Below are positions 63,235 to 64,000 of a DNA stretch of 64,000 nt, piece by piece. The translations under genes were made by a program, and so were the position numbers. Within the stretch, counting starts at the first letter, position 1, and every line of letters starts with the position of its first letter. The notes beneath the pieces were generated by a model that had not been told where the DNA came from, ran no database searches, and saw only the letters and a list, made by a program, of their open reading frames with translations. Source of the stretch: Cryobacterium psychrotolerans (lineage in GTDB: Bacteria > Actinomycetota > Actinomycetes > Actinomycetales > Microbacteriaceae); NCBI RefSeq assembly GCF_900101115.1, contig NZ_FNFU01000006.1, positions 62,001 through 126,000 of the forward strand. Reading direction: 5' to 3'.

Positions 63235-63477
63235 TCAGTCGAAGAGCGCCTCGAGGTAGCGGTAGTCGACCGCGGTCGGGCGGTCCGGATGATCGGACGA
63301 CCCGAACTCGAGTCCGGAGCCCCGCGAATACAGGTAGCGCTTGGCCCCGGAGTCGGCCGGGATTTCCAGACGCGGCTGCGGGTCACCTGATTCAAGAAAC
63401 GGTGTCGTGATGGTCTTGCCTTCGAGGGGGCCGTCCGTGAGCTTCGCGGTGTACGTGCCCGTTGATCCTGTAGCCAT
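63235..63477 (-). CDS. Small conserved-type protein, unknown function
   Basis: This 80-residue protein (MATGSTGTYTAKLTDGPLEG, KTI, then LEIPADSGAKRYLYSRGSGL, EF) is probably beta-rich. It has the look of a short actinobacterial protein with an all-beta fold. GGAGG lies only one or two bases before the ATG, which is closer than usual. It is divergent from topA. Confidence 0.7.
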   Translation of the reverse strand: MATGSTGTYTAKLTDGPLEGKTITTPFLESGDPQPRLEIPADSGAKRYLYSRGSGLEFGSSDHPDRPTAVDYRYLEALFD

Positions 63478-63643
63478 GCCTCCATTGTCCTCACGCGAGG
63501 GTAACTGGCAAGCCCCCAGAGCAAGGCTCGCGGGCAAACGGCCCAAAAACCTGAGTGACGCTCGATTAGGCGGGGACTCTATTCCTATGTGTATGGTGTG
63601 CCTTGGCCCAACAACGCGGGTCGCCACATATAAGAGGAGTCTG

Positions 63644-64000
63644 GTGCCAGGCACTAAGAAGCTGGTCATTGTCGAGTCACCGACCAAGATGAAGTCGATC
63701 GCCGCCTACCTGGGCGACGGCTACGAGGTCCTGTCCTCGGTTGGTCACATTCGGGACCTGGTCGAACCGAAGAATCTTCCGCCGGAGCTGAAAAAGGGCT
63801 CCCTCGGCAAGTTCTCCGTCGATGTGGAGAACGGTTTCGAACCGTACTACGTCGTGTCCGACGCCAAGAAGAAGACCGTCGCCGACCTCAAGCGCGCGAT
63901 GAAGAACGCCGACGAGCTCCTGCTTGCAACTGATGAGGACCGCGAAGGCGAGGCCATCGCCTGGCACCTTCTGCAGGTGCTCCAGCCCAAGGTGCCGGTC
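63644..64000 (+). CDS. topA: DNA topoisomerase I, N-terminal part (continues beyond the window)
   Basis: At least 119 residues from a GTG preceded by AGAGGAG: KKLVIVESPTKMKSIAAYLG (Toprim, catalytic Glu), SVGHIRDLV, and LLLATDEDREGEAIAWHLL (the DxD metal site, with the DEDREGE motif). Type IA topoisomerase relaxes negative supercoils and is normally essential. The 3' part is outside the window. Confidence 0.95.
   Translation, partial: MPGTKKLVIVESPTKMKSIAAYLGDGYEVLSSVGHIRDLVEPKNLPPELKKGSLGKFSVDVENGFEPYYVVSDAKKKTVADLKRAMKNADELLLATDEDREGEAIAWHLLQVLQPKVPV

Overview
The window is a high-GC, densely coded chromosomal segment. Frequent GTG starts, many 4-bp stop/start overlaps (ATGA, GTGA), a 6C small RNA, a Tad pilus cluster, CutC, CsbD and DUF2510 proteins, and carbohydrate ABC importers without their own ATPase point to an actinobacterium, most likely Microbacteriaceae (Cryobacterium/Leifsonia-like). 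The family assignment is inferred from gene content only.

Layout. 1-8.3 kb: an M19 dipeptidase, a hipBA toxin-antitoxin module with four evenly spaced operator palindromes, a CorC/HlyC-type membrane protein, relics of a second CorC-type gene and of a second dipeptidase on either side of the module, a DUF2510 membrane protein, a secreted protein and a hicAB module. 8.3-16 kb: an EamA permease, then a LacI-type regulator divergent from a six-gene operon (asparaginase-like amidase, NodB-fold hydrolase, MFS transporter, two SDR dehydrogenases, a small CxxC protein). Two near-identical palindromes in the intergenic region look like its operators. 16-20.7 kb: a three-gene export/phosphodiester cluster (Tat-exported GDPD-like enzyme, HupE-like membrane protein, secreted phosphoesterase with a PQQ-type propeller).

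20.8-34 kb is an amino-sugar regulon: nagB, then a tightly overlapping operon (SIS isomerase/deaminase, ROK kinase, PfkB kinase, class II aldolase, DeoR regulator, nagA, cutC) divergent from an ABC sugar importer. The divergent region is AT-rich and carries repeated RATCAC boxes. HIBADH-family dehydrogenase, TSUP permease and a small protein lie between nagB and the operon. 34-45.7 kb is mixed: SGNH hydrolases, a CHRD protein, truncated IS30 and IS21 genes, CsbD and small stress-type proteins, an MpaB-like protein, a very acidic secreted protein beside a two-component system, a TPR protein and a VanZ protein.

45.8-50.5 kb is a branched-chain amino-acid type ABC importer with a fused LivM-LivG polypeptide. 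50.6-64 kb holds a luciferase-like monooxygenase, a DUF559 protein, tRNA-Pro(CGG), a metallophosphoesterase with a class A penicillin-binding protein, DUF4177, RidA and AcsA genes, the 6C RNA, a Tad pilus cluster, and the start of topA at the right edge.

The strongest pattern outside the genes is a set of nine large, nearly perfect intergenic palindromes (classes A-F). All lie at the 3' ends of genes and mostly between convergent genes. Two classes with unrelated stems share the same 13-nt loop, and one class flanks the DUF559 gene as two copies.
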